NCBI GenBank assembly: GCA_016699405.1
Contig: CP064972.1
Span: forward strand, 4,433,501 to 4,497,500
DNA from: Holophagales bacterium
GTDB taxonomy: Bacteria; Acidobacteriota; Thermoanaerobaculia; Multivoradales; JAGPDF01
Reading direction: 5' to 3'
Length of the DNA stretch: 64,000 bases
Shown here: piece by piece, positions 54,401-62,007 of the stretch
Layout: every line of letters starts with the position of its first letter
Position numbering within the stretch: the stretch's first letter is position 1
Position numbers and translations under genes: made by a program
The notes under the pieces: model-generated
Database searches by the model: none
The model's input: only the letters and a program-made list of their open reading frames with translations
Told to the model about the DNA's origin: nothing

Positions 54401-54829
54401 GACGATCGGTAGCGCCTCGGCCGGCTCGAGCGCCCCGACCCGGCGCAATCGCGCCGCGAGCGTCTCGCCGCGCACCAGCTCGAGCGTCAGGAAGCGCCGT
54501 GGCGGCCCGCCGGTGCCCGGGCGATGGACCCCGAGGTCGAAGAGCCGGCAGACGTTCGGGTGCGTCACCCGCCGCGCCAGCAACACCTCGCGCTTGAAGC
54601 GGCTGCCCGACTCGTCGCTCTCGCCGAGCGGTACTCGCAGCACCTTGAGCGCCACCGACACCCCGAGCTCGAGATCGAGCGCCTCGAACACCTCCCCCAT
54701 CGCCCCGCCGCCCAACCGGCAGACGATCCGATACCGGCCGGCCACCAACTCGCCGACCGCGACGATCGCCTCCGACGCCTCCCAAGGGTGTCGTTCGTCC
54801 ATTCGTTCCCGGGGCCCTCGGCCAAGCAT
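51458..54829 (-). CDS. Membrane Ser/Thr protein kinase with large TPR domain
   Basis: The 1123-residue protein has a PknB-type kinase domain (about residues 30-305) with LGGGAMGEVFEAL, ALKVLRV, GVVHRDLKSGNVLL, ITDFGLARG and GTPAYMSPEQVEG. One membrane segment follows (LVGWAVAAGVALLAMLGGGVM, about 345-370). Outside it lies a domain of the type VAVLGFRNLAGRPESAWLGSALAEML and then about 600 residues of TPR-like helices. ATG 54829 was chosen because GGAG lies nine bases before it; ATG 54802 (MDERHPW) is nearly as good. It heads an operon with amrB and amrA. Substrates are unknown. Confidence 0.9.
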   Translation of the reverse strand: MLGRGPRERMDERHPWEASEAIVAVGELVAGRYRIVCRLGGGAMGEVFEALDLELGVSVALKVLRVPLGESDESGSRFKREVLLARRVTHPNVCRLFDLGVHRPGTGGPPRRFLTLELVRGETLAARLRRVGALEPAEALPIVRQVAAGLEAAHAAGVVHRDLKSGNVLLEEVALGQPPRAVITDFGLARGLDGVSAPPDALTLTATGGLLGTPAYMSPEQVEGRPAGPASDLYSLGVMLYEMVTGELPFVGASPISAALKRLTEPPPRPRTLRPGVDPVWEAAILRCLERDPDDRFASPTDLVRALDGESVAPPSGRRRRRLVGWAVAAGVALLAMLGGGVMLAPWLARRAAAPPAQSSPRTPRETVAVLGFRNLAGRPESAWLGSALAEMLTTEVAAGGGVRAIPGENVARMKLELALAEPDSLAPDTLARVRDNLGADRVVLGGFAALGPESGGRLRLDIRVQRTGGGEVQALRFEGREAELFELVGRAGSGLREVLGVSALSADQEGARRASLPRSPEAARLYAEGLASLRRFDAPSARALLERACEADPQFAPARAALARSLNMLGYDTKAAEEARRAAEDTSGLPREEALAIVGMRHEVTREWSAAVESYRELRRVAPDDLEAGLRLAWVQIRAGDAEGSLATIVELRGLSAAAAGDPRLDQVAAEAYGDLGRNAERLQAALAAGKRAREVGATIILANARMEEGAAQRRLGRRDLARGAFEEARRIFERAGDRVAAAEALVPLGTLLRQEGDLAGATRLYTEAYDACMAAGSPVRAARARFYVALALADSGKVEEAEQIYEQALVVFREAGDKQAAVATLSNVGTMRYLRGDLAGAAARHEEGRALARELGNRSREISSLLNLGAIRLDGGETGAAIAADDEAIALARELGDRQLEGRALWNRCAALRVAGRAGEARADCEGALVRLEAEKELASIAGVKRELAVLALDRGAPSEAVPLARAATDALTAAGFAGDAAEAGATLAWALAAAGDRSAPEALAAAVAQLAANEELRPRLAVDAARARLAAVDGRRDQAVRAWRRLAAEGRTLGLVLQALEAEIEAAGLERGLGRAKASEALNKAAAEAERRGLVALAARARSLAAGPLAKRPGAPVGAG

Positions 54830-54911
54830 ACTCGCGCTCTCCGCCAGAACCTCACCGCCACGCCGGGAGATCGGCTTGCGCGTCACACCGAGATGCCGCA
54901 GGATCCGCCGC

Positions 54912-55358
54912 ATGCCGACGCTCTTCGATGGTGCGACGCGCGAATCGCTGCAGGAACGTCTCGGGGCGCTCGATCCGGAGGCGGCGGCGCGGTGGGGAAA
55001 GATGACCGCTCCGCAGATGCTCTGCCACGTCGCCGATCAGATGCGGGTGGCGCTCGGCGACGTCCCGGCGGTCGCGGTGCCGACGCTGCTCCGCTTCAAG
55101 CCGGTGCGCTGGCTCTTCGTCGACCGGCTGCCCTGGCCGAAGGGGAGGATTCCGACCGCACCGGAGATGCAGCGCACGCGACCCGGGGAGTGGGCCGACG
55201 ACCTCGCCGCGGCACGGGGGTTGATCGACCGCTTCGCGACCGCGAGCCGTACCCGGGAGTGGCCGGTCCACCCGGCCTTCGGGCGACTCTCCGGCGACGA
55301 GTGGGGCTCGCTCTCGGCCCGACATCTCGACTACCACCTGCAGCAGTTCGGCGCCTGA
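54912..55358 (+). CDS. DUF1569 (DinB-superfamily) protein
   Basis: A 148-residue protein with the DUF1569 pattern MPTLFDGATRESLQERLGAL, RWGKMTAPQMLCHVADQMRVALG, HPAFGRLSGDEWGSLSARHLDYHLQQFG. Histidines in CHVADQ and the C-terminal HLDYHLQQF are the likely metal ligands of the four-helix DinB fold. It is divergent from the kinase gene by 82 bp and 43 bases ahead of the DUF1801 gene. Confidence 0.85.
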   Translation: MPTLFDGATRESLQERLGALDPEAAARWGKMTAPQMLCHVADQMRVALGDVPAVAVPTLLRFKPVRWLFVDRLPWPKGRIPTAPEMQRTRPGEWADDLAAARGLIDRFATASRTREWPVHPAFGRLSGDEWGSLSARHLDYHLQQFGA

Positions 55359-55401
55359 TCCCGCTTCCGCCGCACGGCGAATCGACCCGGAGGAGCCCGC
55401 G

Positions 55402-55824
55402 ATGGCCGAGCTGAAGACGAAGCCGACCGAGGTGAGCGTGGCGGCGTTCCTCGCCGCGATCCCGGACGCCAGACGCCGCGTGGAGGGCGAGACGCTGCTG
55501 GCCGTCCTCGGGCGCGCGAGCGGGGAACCGGCGCGGATGTGGGGGCCGAGCATCGTCGGCTTCGGCAGCTACCACTACCGCTACGAGAGCGGGCACGAGG
55601 GCGACGCCTGCCTCACCGGCTTCTCGCCCCGCCAGGCGGCGCTGTCGATCTACGTCCTGCCCGGCTTCGCCCGTTACCAGGAGCTGTTGCAGCGGCTCGG
55701 CAAGCACAAGGCCGGGAAGGCCTGCCTCTACGTCAAGCGCCTGACCGACATCGACCTCGCCGTGCTCGAGGAGCTCGTCCGCGCCTCGGTCGAGCAGCTG
55801 CGACTCAGGTATCCCCCCCGCTAG
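55402..55824 (+). CDS. DUF1801 (YdhG-like) protein
   Basis: A 140-residue protein with the usual features of the family: TEVSVAAFLAAIPDARRRVEG, MWGPSIVGFGSYHYRYESG, GFSPRQAALSIYVLPGF, LGKHKAGKACLYVKRLTDIDLAVLEELV. GGAGG precedes the ATG. The role of the family is not established. The 3' end overlaps the convergent mobA gene by 20 bases. Confidence 0.9.
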   Translation: MAELKTKPTEVSVAAFLAAIPDARRRVEGETLLAVLGRASGEPARMWGPSIVGFGSYHYRYESGHEGDACLTGFSPRQAALSIYVLPGFARYQELLQRLGKHKAGKACLYVKRLTDIDLAVLEELVRASVEQLRLRYPPR

Positions 55825-56428
55825 CGCCGCCGAGCCGGGCAAGGTCGGCCGGCGTGTCGGCGTCCCGCCAGGCCGAGCGCAGGGGCGGCGGCGGCCAGGG
55901 CGAGACGACGCCCGGGAGGCCGGCGAGCCGTTGCAGGCTCGAGATCCCGCCGGCAACGAGGCGCTCGACGAGCGCCAGTGCCGGCGGCTCGTAGAGGGCG
56001 AAGAACGGCTCGACCCGCCCCGGCGAACGGCGCGGCAGGACGGCCGCGAGCCCGGGCGCACGCTGCGCGAGGAGCCACTCGACCGCCTCCGGGCTCACCC
56101 AGCCCTGATCGCAGGCCACCACCAGCCAGGTCGACGCCGGTCGGTGGCGGAGGGCGGCGAGCACCCCGGCCATCGGCCCGCCGACCTCGGGTGCGTCGCC
56201 GCAGCGAGGCAGCGCCTGCAAAGTGGCTGGCACCTCGCCGGCACCGAGCAGGGCGATCCCGGTGACGCGCCACCGCACCGCCGCGAGCGCCCGCTCCGCG
56301 AGCGGCACCCCGGCCACCGGCAGAAGCGACTTCGGCTCCCCCATCCGCCGGCTCGCGCCACCCACCAGCAGCCCCGCCCACAGCTCCCCGGCCCCGCGCA
56401 CGCGATCCGGCCTTTCCTCGGACTCCAT
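55805..56428 (-). CDS. mobA: Molybdenum cofactor guanylyltransferase
   Basis: The 207-residue protein has the nucleotidyltransferase motif GLLVGGASRRMGEPKSLLPVAG, GPMAGVLAAL, the metal-binding LVVACDQGWVS and RVEPFFALYEP. It adds GMP to molybdopterin. No other molybdopterin genes are nearby. The stretch GAGEVPATLQAL is encoded by a near-perfect copy of the dispersed 15-mer (56221-56235). Confidence 0.88.
   Translation of the reverse strand: MESEERPDRVRGAGELWAGLLVGGASRRMGEPKSLLPVAGVPLAERALAAVRWRVTGIALLGAGEVPATLQALPRCGDAPEVGGPMAGVLAALRHRPASTWLVVACDQGWVSPEAVEWLLAQRAPGLAAVLPRRSPGRVEPFFALYEPPALALVERLVAGGISSLQRLAGLPGVVSPWPPPPLRSAWRDADTPADLARLGGASGGDT
56221..56235 (-). repeat. REP-like 15-mer inside mobA
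   Basis: AAGTGGCTGGCACCT matches the consensus at 14 of 15 positions and is translated as VPATL in the MobA frame. Confidence 0.6.
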
Positions 56429-56434
56429 GGCCCC

Positions 56435-56440
56435 ATCCTA
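56435..56440 (-). promoter_or_regulatory. -10 box of mobA, leaderless type
   Basis: On the minus strand TAGGAT lies 12 to 7 bases before the ATG at 56428; no ribosome binding site is visible. Confidence 0.45.
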
Positions 56441-56499
56441 GGCGACGCGGTATCCTTCGCCTCCCACGGCCCGTCCTTTTCCGCCGCGTCCCGGGAGCC

Positions 56500-57900
56500 A
56501 TGTCGACCTCCGATTCCGTTCGCATCCGCCGCCCCGGCCGGGGCCGGCTCGTCATCATCCTGCTGCTCGTCGTCGTCGCGGCGCTGCTCGCCGTCACGGC
56601 TTTCGTCGCCGGTCCGCCGCCGAAGATCGAGATCGTCTCGACCCTGCCGGCGATCGGCCAACGCACTCCGATCGAGGTGCACCTCACCGAGCCGTCGCGC
56701 GGCCTTGCCGGGTTCCGCGTCGAGGTCGGCCAGGGGCAGAACTTCACGCGTCTCGTCGAAGAGACGATGAACCCCGCCCCCTTCCTCGCCTTCTGGGCCG
56801 CCCGCACCACCGAGCGCACCGTGCGCATCGAGGTGGGCAAGGCGACCGTGCCGACGCTCGTCGGCGGCGAAGCGGTGGTGCGGGTCGTCGCCGAGCGCGC
56901 GCCGGCGCTGCTGCTGCGTCCGACGCCAGTGGTCGCCGAGATCACCCTGCCGGTGCGCCTCAGCCCACCGCGTCTCGAAGTGCTCTCCACCCAGACCTAT
57001 GTCGTCCAGGGCGGTTCGGAGGCCGTCGTCTACCGCGTCGGCGAGAGCTCGGTGCGCGACGGGGTGCGAGCCGGCAACTGGTTCTTCGCCGGCCACCCGC
57101 TGCCCGGCGGCGGCCCCCACGACCGCTTCGCCCTCTTCTCGGCGCCCTGGGACGTCGCCGACGGCGCGGGCTTGCAACTCGTCGCCAGCGACGACGTCGG
57201 CAACGAGGCGAAGACGAGCTTCGTCGATCGCTTCACCGCCCGTCCGGCTCGGCCGCAGACGCTCGTCCTCTCGGATCGCTTCCTCACCAAGGTCGTCGGC
57301 GAGATCCTCGCCGAGACGCCGAACCTCACCGACCAGGGCGACCTGGTCAAGAACTACCTGGCGATCAACGGCGATCTGCGCCGTCGCAACGGCGAGGAGC
57401 TGCGCGAGCTCGCCTCCGGCTCGCAGGCGAGCTTTCTCTGGCGCGAACCGTTCTTCCCGTTCCCCGGCAGCCAGGTCATGGCCTCGTTCGCCGACCACCG
57501 CAGCTATCTCTACCAGGACCGGGTCATCGACCAGCAGGACCACCTCGGCTTCGATCTCGCCTCGGTGTCGCGCGCCGGCATTCCGGCGGCCAACGACGGC
57601 GTGGTGGTGCTGGCGCGCTTCCTCGGCATCTACGGCAACACCGTGGTGATCGACCACGGCTACGGCCTGATGAGCCTGTACTCGCACCTCTCGTCGATCG
57701 GCGTGCGCCCCGGCCAGACAGTGCGGCGCGGCGAAGAGATCGGCAAGACCGGCGCCACCGGCATGGCCGGCGGCGACCACCTCCATTTCTCGTTCCTGCT
57801 CGACGGGCTGCCGGTGAATCCCGCCGAGTGGTGGGACCCCCACTGGATCCGCGATCGCATCGGCCGCAAGCTGGGGCCGGCGCTGCCGTTCAAGGGCTGA
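56500..57900 (+). CDS. M23-family (LytM) metallopeptidase, membrane anchored
   Basis: A 466-residue protein with one N-terminal membrane segment (LVIILLLVVVAALLAVTAFVA), beta-rich domains of about 250 residues, and a C-terminal peptidase_M23 domain. The zinc ligands appear as DHLGFDLAS (HxxxD), and DHLHFSFLLDG (HxH), with YGNTVVIDHGYGLMSLYSHL between. It probably cleaves peptidoglycan cross-links in the periplasm. It is the first gene of an operon with the DUF1684 and Nudix/MBL genes (18-bp gap, then overlap). Confidence 0.9.
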   Translation: MSTSDSVRIRRPGRGRLVIILLLVVVAALLAVTAFVAGPPPKIEIVSTLPAIGQRTPIEVHLTEPSRGLAGFRVEVGQGQNFTRLVEETMNPAPFLAFWAARTTERTVRIEVGKATVPTLVGGEAVVRVVAERAPALLLRPTPVVAEITLPVRLSPPRLEVLSTQTYVVQGGSEAVVYRVGESSVRDGVRAGNWFFAGHPLPGGGPHDRFALFSAPWDVADGAGLQLVASDDVGNEAKTSFVDRFTARPARPQTLVLSDRFLTKVVGEILAETPNLTDQGDLVKNYLAINGDLRRRNGEELRELASGSQASFLWREPFFPFPGSQVMASFADHRSYLYQDRVIDQQDHLGFDLASVSRAGIPAANDGVVVLARFLGIYGNTVVIDHGYGLMSLYSHLSSIGVRPGQTVRRGEEIGKTGATGMAGGDHLHFSFLLDGLPVNPAEWWDPHWIRDRIGRKLGPALPFKG

Positions 57901-57918
57901 TCGCGCGGGAGAGACCCG

Positions 57919-58866
57919 ATGCCCCTGTTCCTCCGTCGTGTGTTGCCGTTCGTCCTGGCGCTTGCCCTCCTGCTCAGCCATCTCCTGTTCTCCCCGCTCG
58001 GCCGCGCCGCGGCAGCGACCGCCTCGGCCAGCGACTGGCAGCAGGCGCTCGGCACCTGGCGCAGCGAACGCTTCGAACGCCTCACCGCGCCGGACGGTTG
58101 GCTGACGCTCGTCGGCCTTTTCTGGCTGCAGGAGGGGAGCAACCGCCTCGGCGCGAGCCCCGGCAACGAGATGAAGCTGCCGGCCGGACCGCTGTTCGTC
58201 GGTACGGTCGAGCTCTCCGGCGGCACGACGCGAACGGCGACCTTCGTCGCCGCACCGGGCGTCGAGGTGCGAGTCCGCGGCGGCGGGAAGGTGACGCGAC
58301 TCCCCTTGGCCGCCGATACCAGCGGCAAGCCGACGGTGCTCGAGCACGGCACGCTCTCGTGGTTCCTCATCGAGCGCGGCGGTCGACTGGCGCTGCGCGT
58401 CAAGGACCGCGACGCGACGACGCGCAAGGAGTTCACCGGGCTCGACTACTTCCCGGCCGGACCCGACTGGCGGATCGCCGCCACGCTCGAACCGGCCGCG
58501 GCGGGCGAGACGATCATGGTTCCCAACGTCCTCGGCAACCTCGAGGCGACACCGACGGCGGGCAAGCTGGTCTTCACGATCGGCGAGCGCGAGCTGCGGC
58601 TCGCGACCATTCTCGAACCGGGTAGCGACTCGCTCTTCGTCGTGTTCGGCGACGCGACGAACGGCAAGGAGACGTACGGCGGCGGACGCTTCCTCGACGT
58701 CGACAAGCCCGGCGCCGACGGCCGCACGACGATCGACTTCAACCGCGCCTACAACCCGCCCTGCGCCTTCACGCCGTTCGCCACCTGCCCGCTGCCGCCG
58801 AAGGGCAACCGGTTGGAGGTGCGCGTCGAGGCCGGCGAGAAGAAGTACGGCAAGGGCCATTCGTGA
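57919..58866 (+). CDS. Secreted DUF1684 protein
   Basis: A 315-residue protein with a signal peptide (about 1-32) and the DUF1684 signature: WRSERFERLTAPDGWLTLVGLFWLQEGSNRLGAS, RVKDRDATTRKEFTGLDYFP, GRFLDVDKPGADGRTTIDFNRAYNPPCAF. The conserved NPPCAF motif is present. The function of the family is not known. Its stop overlaps the next GTG start (GTGA). Confidence 0.9.
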   Translation: MPLFLRRVLPFVLALALLLSHLLFSPLGRAAAATASASDWQQALGTWRSERFERLTAPDGWLTLVGLFWLQEGSNRLGASPGNEMKLPAGPLFVGTVELSGGTTRTATFVAAPGVEVRVRGGGKVTRLPLAADTSGKPTVLEHGTLSWFLIERGGRLALRVKDRDATTRKEFTGLDYFPAGPDWRIAATLEPAAAGETIMVPNVLGNLEATPTAGKLVFTIGERELRLATILEPGSDSLFVVFGDATNGKETYGGGRFLDVDKPGADGRTTIDFNRAYNPPCAFTPFATCPLPPKGNRLEVRVEAGEKKYGKGHS

Positions 58867-60470
58867 CGATCGCCCCCTCGCTCTACGAGGAGGTGCTCGC
58901 CGCCGCGGCCGGACGACCGCTCGCTCCACCTCGCGCCGCGCGCGATTCGGCGGCGGTCGTCCTCTGGCGGCGCGACGCCGGCGGCGAGGTCGAGGTCTAC
59001 TGGCAACGGCGCGGGCGGACACTGCCGTTCATGGGGGGCTGGTACGCCTTCCCCGGCGGCGGGCTCGAGCGGAGCGACGCGAGCCTGCCCGTCGCCGGTA
59101 CGCCGCTCGGTACCGACGAGACGACCTGCACCGCCCACGAGCCACGCGGGCTCGACGGTCGGGCCTCCCGGCCGACTTCGCCCGATCTCGTCCCCGGGCT
59201 CGCTGCGGCGGCGCTGCGTGAGCTCTTCGAAGAGACGGGCGTCCTGCTCACCCGCTCGGACGAGAGCCGTGCCCTCGCGCTTCCGCCCGACGGCGCTCCG
59301 CTCGCCGAACGTCTCGCGACCGCCGTTTCGGCGCTCGACGCGGCACGCCTCCGCTTCGCCGGCCGCTGGCTCACGCCCCCTCTCGGACCGGTGCGTTTCG
59401 ACAACCGCTTCTTTCTCGTCGCCTGGGCTCCGGCCGACGGCGAGCCCTCCTGGTTCGCGCCGGAGAGCGAGGCGGGCGAGTGGATCCGTCCCGCGACGGC
59501 ACTCGCCCGCTGGCGGCGAGCCGAGGTGCTCGCCGCGCCACCGGTGCTCCACCTGCTGCGCGTGCTCGCCGACGAGGGGCCCGACGGCGACGGACGCCGC
59601 CTGCTCGACACGGCGGAGGCCGACCTCGGACCACTGCGGCGGATCGAGTTCGTGCCCGGGGCGATCGTCTTCCCGCTGCGCGCCGCGACCCTGCCCCCCG
59701 CGTCGCACACCAACACCTTCTTGCTCGGCTTCGGCGACTGCGCCCTCGTCGATCCCGGGTCGCCGTTCGACGAGGAGAACGATCGCCTTCTCGCCGCGCT
59801 CGCCGCGGCGGAGCGCGAGCTCGGACGGCGGGTCACGGCGATCTGGCTGACGCACCATCACCCCGACCACGTCGCGGGCGTCGCCCGATTGCGCGAAGCC
59901 CTCGGCGTCCCGGTGCTTTCGCACCCGGCCACCGCCGAGCGGCTCGCGACGCGCGGCCTCGCGGTCGACGGCACGTTCGACGGCGGCACGACGATCGTCC
60001 TCGCCGGCGAGCCGCCGCTCGCCGTCGAGCTCCTGCACACGCCGGGGCACGCGCGCGGGCATCTGGCCTTCCGCCTCGTCGCCACCGGCGCGGTGGTGGC
60101 GGGCGATCTGCTCTCGGGTCTCGGCACGGTGGTGATCGACCCGCCCGAGGGCGACATGGACGAGTACCTCGACTCGCTCGCGCGCGTCGAGGCGCTGGCG
60201 CCGACGCTTCTCCTGCCGTCGCACGGCGCGCCGCTCGCCGGCGGTGCCGCGCACCTTGCCGAGCTGCGTCGCCACCGTCTGGAGCGCGAACGCCAGGTGC
60301 TGGCGGCGTGGGACGGCGGCCTGCGGGAAGTCGAGGCGCTCGTGCCGGTCGTCTACCCGGACGTCGCGCCGATGCTCCATCCCCTCACCGGCCGGCAGGT
60401 GCGCGCCCACCTCGAACGCCTCGCCCGGCGCGGCACGATCGAACACCCACACCGCGCCGGCGAAGGCTGA
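58863..60470 (+). CDS. Fusion of a Nudix hydrolase and a metallo-beta-lactamase-fold hydrolase
   Basis: The N-terminal ~240 residues are a Nudix domain (GGWYAFPGGGLERSD, then AALRELFEETGVLLTRS; the G-to-E spacing in the Nudix box is enlarged by about 45 residues). The C-terminal ~290 residues are a metallo-beta-lactamase domain of the LACTB2 type (THHHPDHVAG, HTPGHARGHLAF, GDLLSGLGTVV, PSHGAPL) with a winged-helix-like end (YPDVAPMLHPLTGRQVRAHLERL). Such fusions resemble NUDT/LACTB2 pairs that may act on CoA-type or nucleotide compounds. Start GTG overlaps the DUF1684 stop. Confidence 0.85.
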   Translation: MTIAPSLYEEVLAAAAGRPLAPPRAARDSAAVVLWRRDAGGEVEVYWQRRGRTLPFMGGWYAFPGGGLERSDASLPVAGTPLGTDETTCTAHEPRGLDGRASRPTSPDLVPGLAAAALRELFEETGVLLTRSDESRALALPPDGAPLAERLATAVSALDAARLRFAGRWLTPPLGPVRFDNRFFLVAWAPADGEPSWFAPESEAGEWIRPATALARWRRAEVLAAPPVLHLLRVLADEGPDGDGRRLLDTAEADLGPLRRIEFVPGAIVFPLRAATLPPASHTNTFLLGFGDCALVDPGSPFDEENDRLLAALAAAERELGRRVTAIWLTHHHPDHVAGVARLREALGVPVLSHPATAERLATRGLAVDGTFDGGTTIVLAGEPPLAVELLHTPGHARGHLAFRLVATGAVVAGDLLSGLGTVVIDPPEGDMDEYLDSLARVEALAPTLLLPSHGAPLAGGAAHLAELRRHRLERERQVLAAWDGGLREVEALVPVVYPDVAPMLHPLTGRQVRAHLERLARRGTIEHPHRAGEG

Positions 60471-60618
60471 CCTAGCGCGATCCAGCCGCGCTCTTTCGAC
60501 GGAGACCCACCACCCAGGTCCCTTCTCGTTGGTCGGGACGACGTGGGGTGGAGGCGCTCACCTCTCGTCACCCCGAGCGGGAGCGCGGCGACGGGCTCGT
60601 TGGTCGTGTCGCCGCGGC

Positions 60619-61089
60619 TCAAAGCCAGCGTCGCACCGCTCCCGCGTAGGCGACGTAGACCGAGCCGAACCGCTGGGCGAGGAATCGCTCCTCGCGTTGG
60701 ATGACCATTCGATCGAGCGCGACGACGAGCGCCGGCACCGCGAGCGCCACGGCGACGCTGTCGAGCAGGCAGGCCGTGCCCGCCAGGGTGAGCGAAAGGG
60801 CGACGTAGAGGGGGTTGCGCGACCAGCGGTACGGCCCAACGACGGCAAGCGCGACCACCTCCTCGCCGAAGTCGGGAGGCGTCCCTGCCGCATGCAAGGC
60901 GTGGAAGGCCCAGCCGCCGATCACCACCGCGAGCAGGAAGCAGGTCCCCCCGGCGATCTGCGAACCGAGCGTGCCGAGCCCGAGCGAGCCGGGAACGAGC
61001 CAACGTCCGAAGAGCCCCGTCGCCAGCGCGAGCAGGGCCAGCAGTGCGGGATGTAGCGGGACCTGCAGCCGCGTCGGCGTCCCGGTCAT
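60619..61089 (-). CDS. Small integral-membrane methyltransferase of the ICMT/PEMT type
   Basis: A 156-residue protein with about four membrane segments and the SAM-binding motif GPYRWSRNPLYVALSL, followed by RMVIQREERFLAQRFGSVYVAYAGAVRRW. This is the isoprenylcysteine carboxyl methyltransferase/phospholipid methyltransferase fold. The substrate is not known. It is divergent from the SGNH hydrolase gene. Confidence 0.85.
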   Translation of the reverse strand: MTGTPTRLQVPLHPALLALLALATGLFGRWLVPGSLGLGTLGSQIAGGTCFLLAVVIGGWAFHALHAAGTPPDFGEEVVALAVVGPYRWSRNPLYVALSLTLAGTACLLDSVAVALAVPALVVALDRMVIQREERFLAQRFGSVYVAYAGAVRRWL

Positions 61090-61164
61090 GCGAGCCTCTC
61101 CGGTCCTCGTCGGGGAGCTTCTCACGAAGCGCGCGGGAGCTGCTCCGCCGCTCACCCTCCGGGC

Positions 61165-61170
61165 TAGGAT
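61165..61170 (+). promoter_or_regulatory. -10 box of the SGNH hydrolase gene, leaderless type
   Basis: TAGGAT lies 12 to 7 bases before the GTG at 61177, without a Shine-Dalgarno sequence. Confidence 0.5.
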
Positions 61171-61176
61171 GCCGCC

Positions 61177-61974
61177 GTGCCGACGAGCCCCACACTCGCC
61201 TACTCCCGCTACGTCGCCCTCGGCGACAGCTCGACCGAAGGGCTCGAGGACCCCGACGGCCGCGGCGGCTATCGCGGCTGGGCGAACCGTCTGGCCGAGC
61301 AGGTCGCCGCCGCGCAAGGGTCGCTGCTCTACGCCAACCTCGCGGTGCGCGGGCGCACGGCGCGCGAGATCCGCGAGCAGCAGCTTGCCCCCGCGTTGGC
61401 GATGAAGCCCGACCTCGCGACGCTCTTCGCCGGCACGAACGACGCGGTGCGCAGCGGATTCGACGCGTCGGCAGTGCGGCACGACGTCGAGACGATGCAG
61501 AGGGCGCTCGTCGACCAGGGTGCGACGGTCCTCACCTTCACGCTCGCCGATCCGGCGCCGCTGCTGCCGCGGCCGATGGCGCGGCGCATCGCCCCGCGTG
61601 TCGTGGCGCTCAACGACGCCCTGCGCGAAGCGGCGGCGGCGAGCGGCGCGTGGCTCGTCGACTTCGCGCTCTGGCCGGTGGCCTCCGACCCGCGTCTGTG
61701 GAACGAGGATCGCCTGCACGCCAACGCCGACGGGCATGCGCGGATCGCCGCAGCGCTCGCCGAGAGGCTCGGGCTGCCAGGAGCCGACGCCACCTGGCGC
61801 GAGCCGCTGCCGCCGCTCCCGACGCCCGGTTTCACGGCCCGGCTGGCGGCCGACGTCGCCTGGGTGCGGCGTCACTTCGGCCCCTGGGTAGCGCGCCATC
61901 TGCGCGGCCGTTCCTCGGGGGACGGGCGCAGCGCCAAGCGACCACAGCTCGGGCCGGTCGAGCTCCGGCGCTGA
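61177..61974 (+). CDS. SGNH/GDSL-type hydrolase
   Basis: A 265-residue protein with the nucleophile block YVALGDSSTEG, LAVRGRTAREI, LFAGTNDAV (oxyanion Asn) and the catalytic Asp-His pair in EDRLHANADGH. It lacks a signal peptide. This type of esterase acts on lipids or acetylated sugars. The C-terminal 50 residues are basic. Confidence 0.9.
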   Translation: MPTSPTLAYSRYVALGDSSTEGLEDPDGRGGYRGWANRLAEQVAAAQGSLLYANLAVRGRTAREIREQQLAPALAMKPDLATLFAGTNDAVRSGFDASAVRHDVETMQRALVDQGATVLTFTLADPAPLLPRPMARRIAPRVVALNDALREAAAASGAWLVDFALWPVASDPRLWNEDRLHANADGHARIAAALAERLGLPGADATWREPLPPLPTPGFTARLAADVAWVRRHFGPWVARHLRGRSSGDGRSAKRPQLGPVELRR

Positions 61975-62007
61975 TTCGCCGAGCCGCACTCCTCGCGCCG
62001 GCGGAGC

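Noticed and set aside
54802..54804. ATG 54802 as the start of the Ser/Thr kinase
   Set aside because: Possible, but the ATG at 54829 has a better spaced GGAG; the kinase domain is complete either way.
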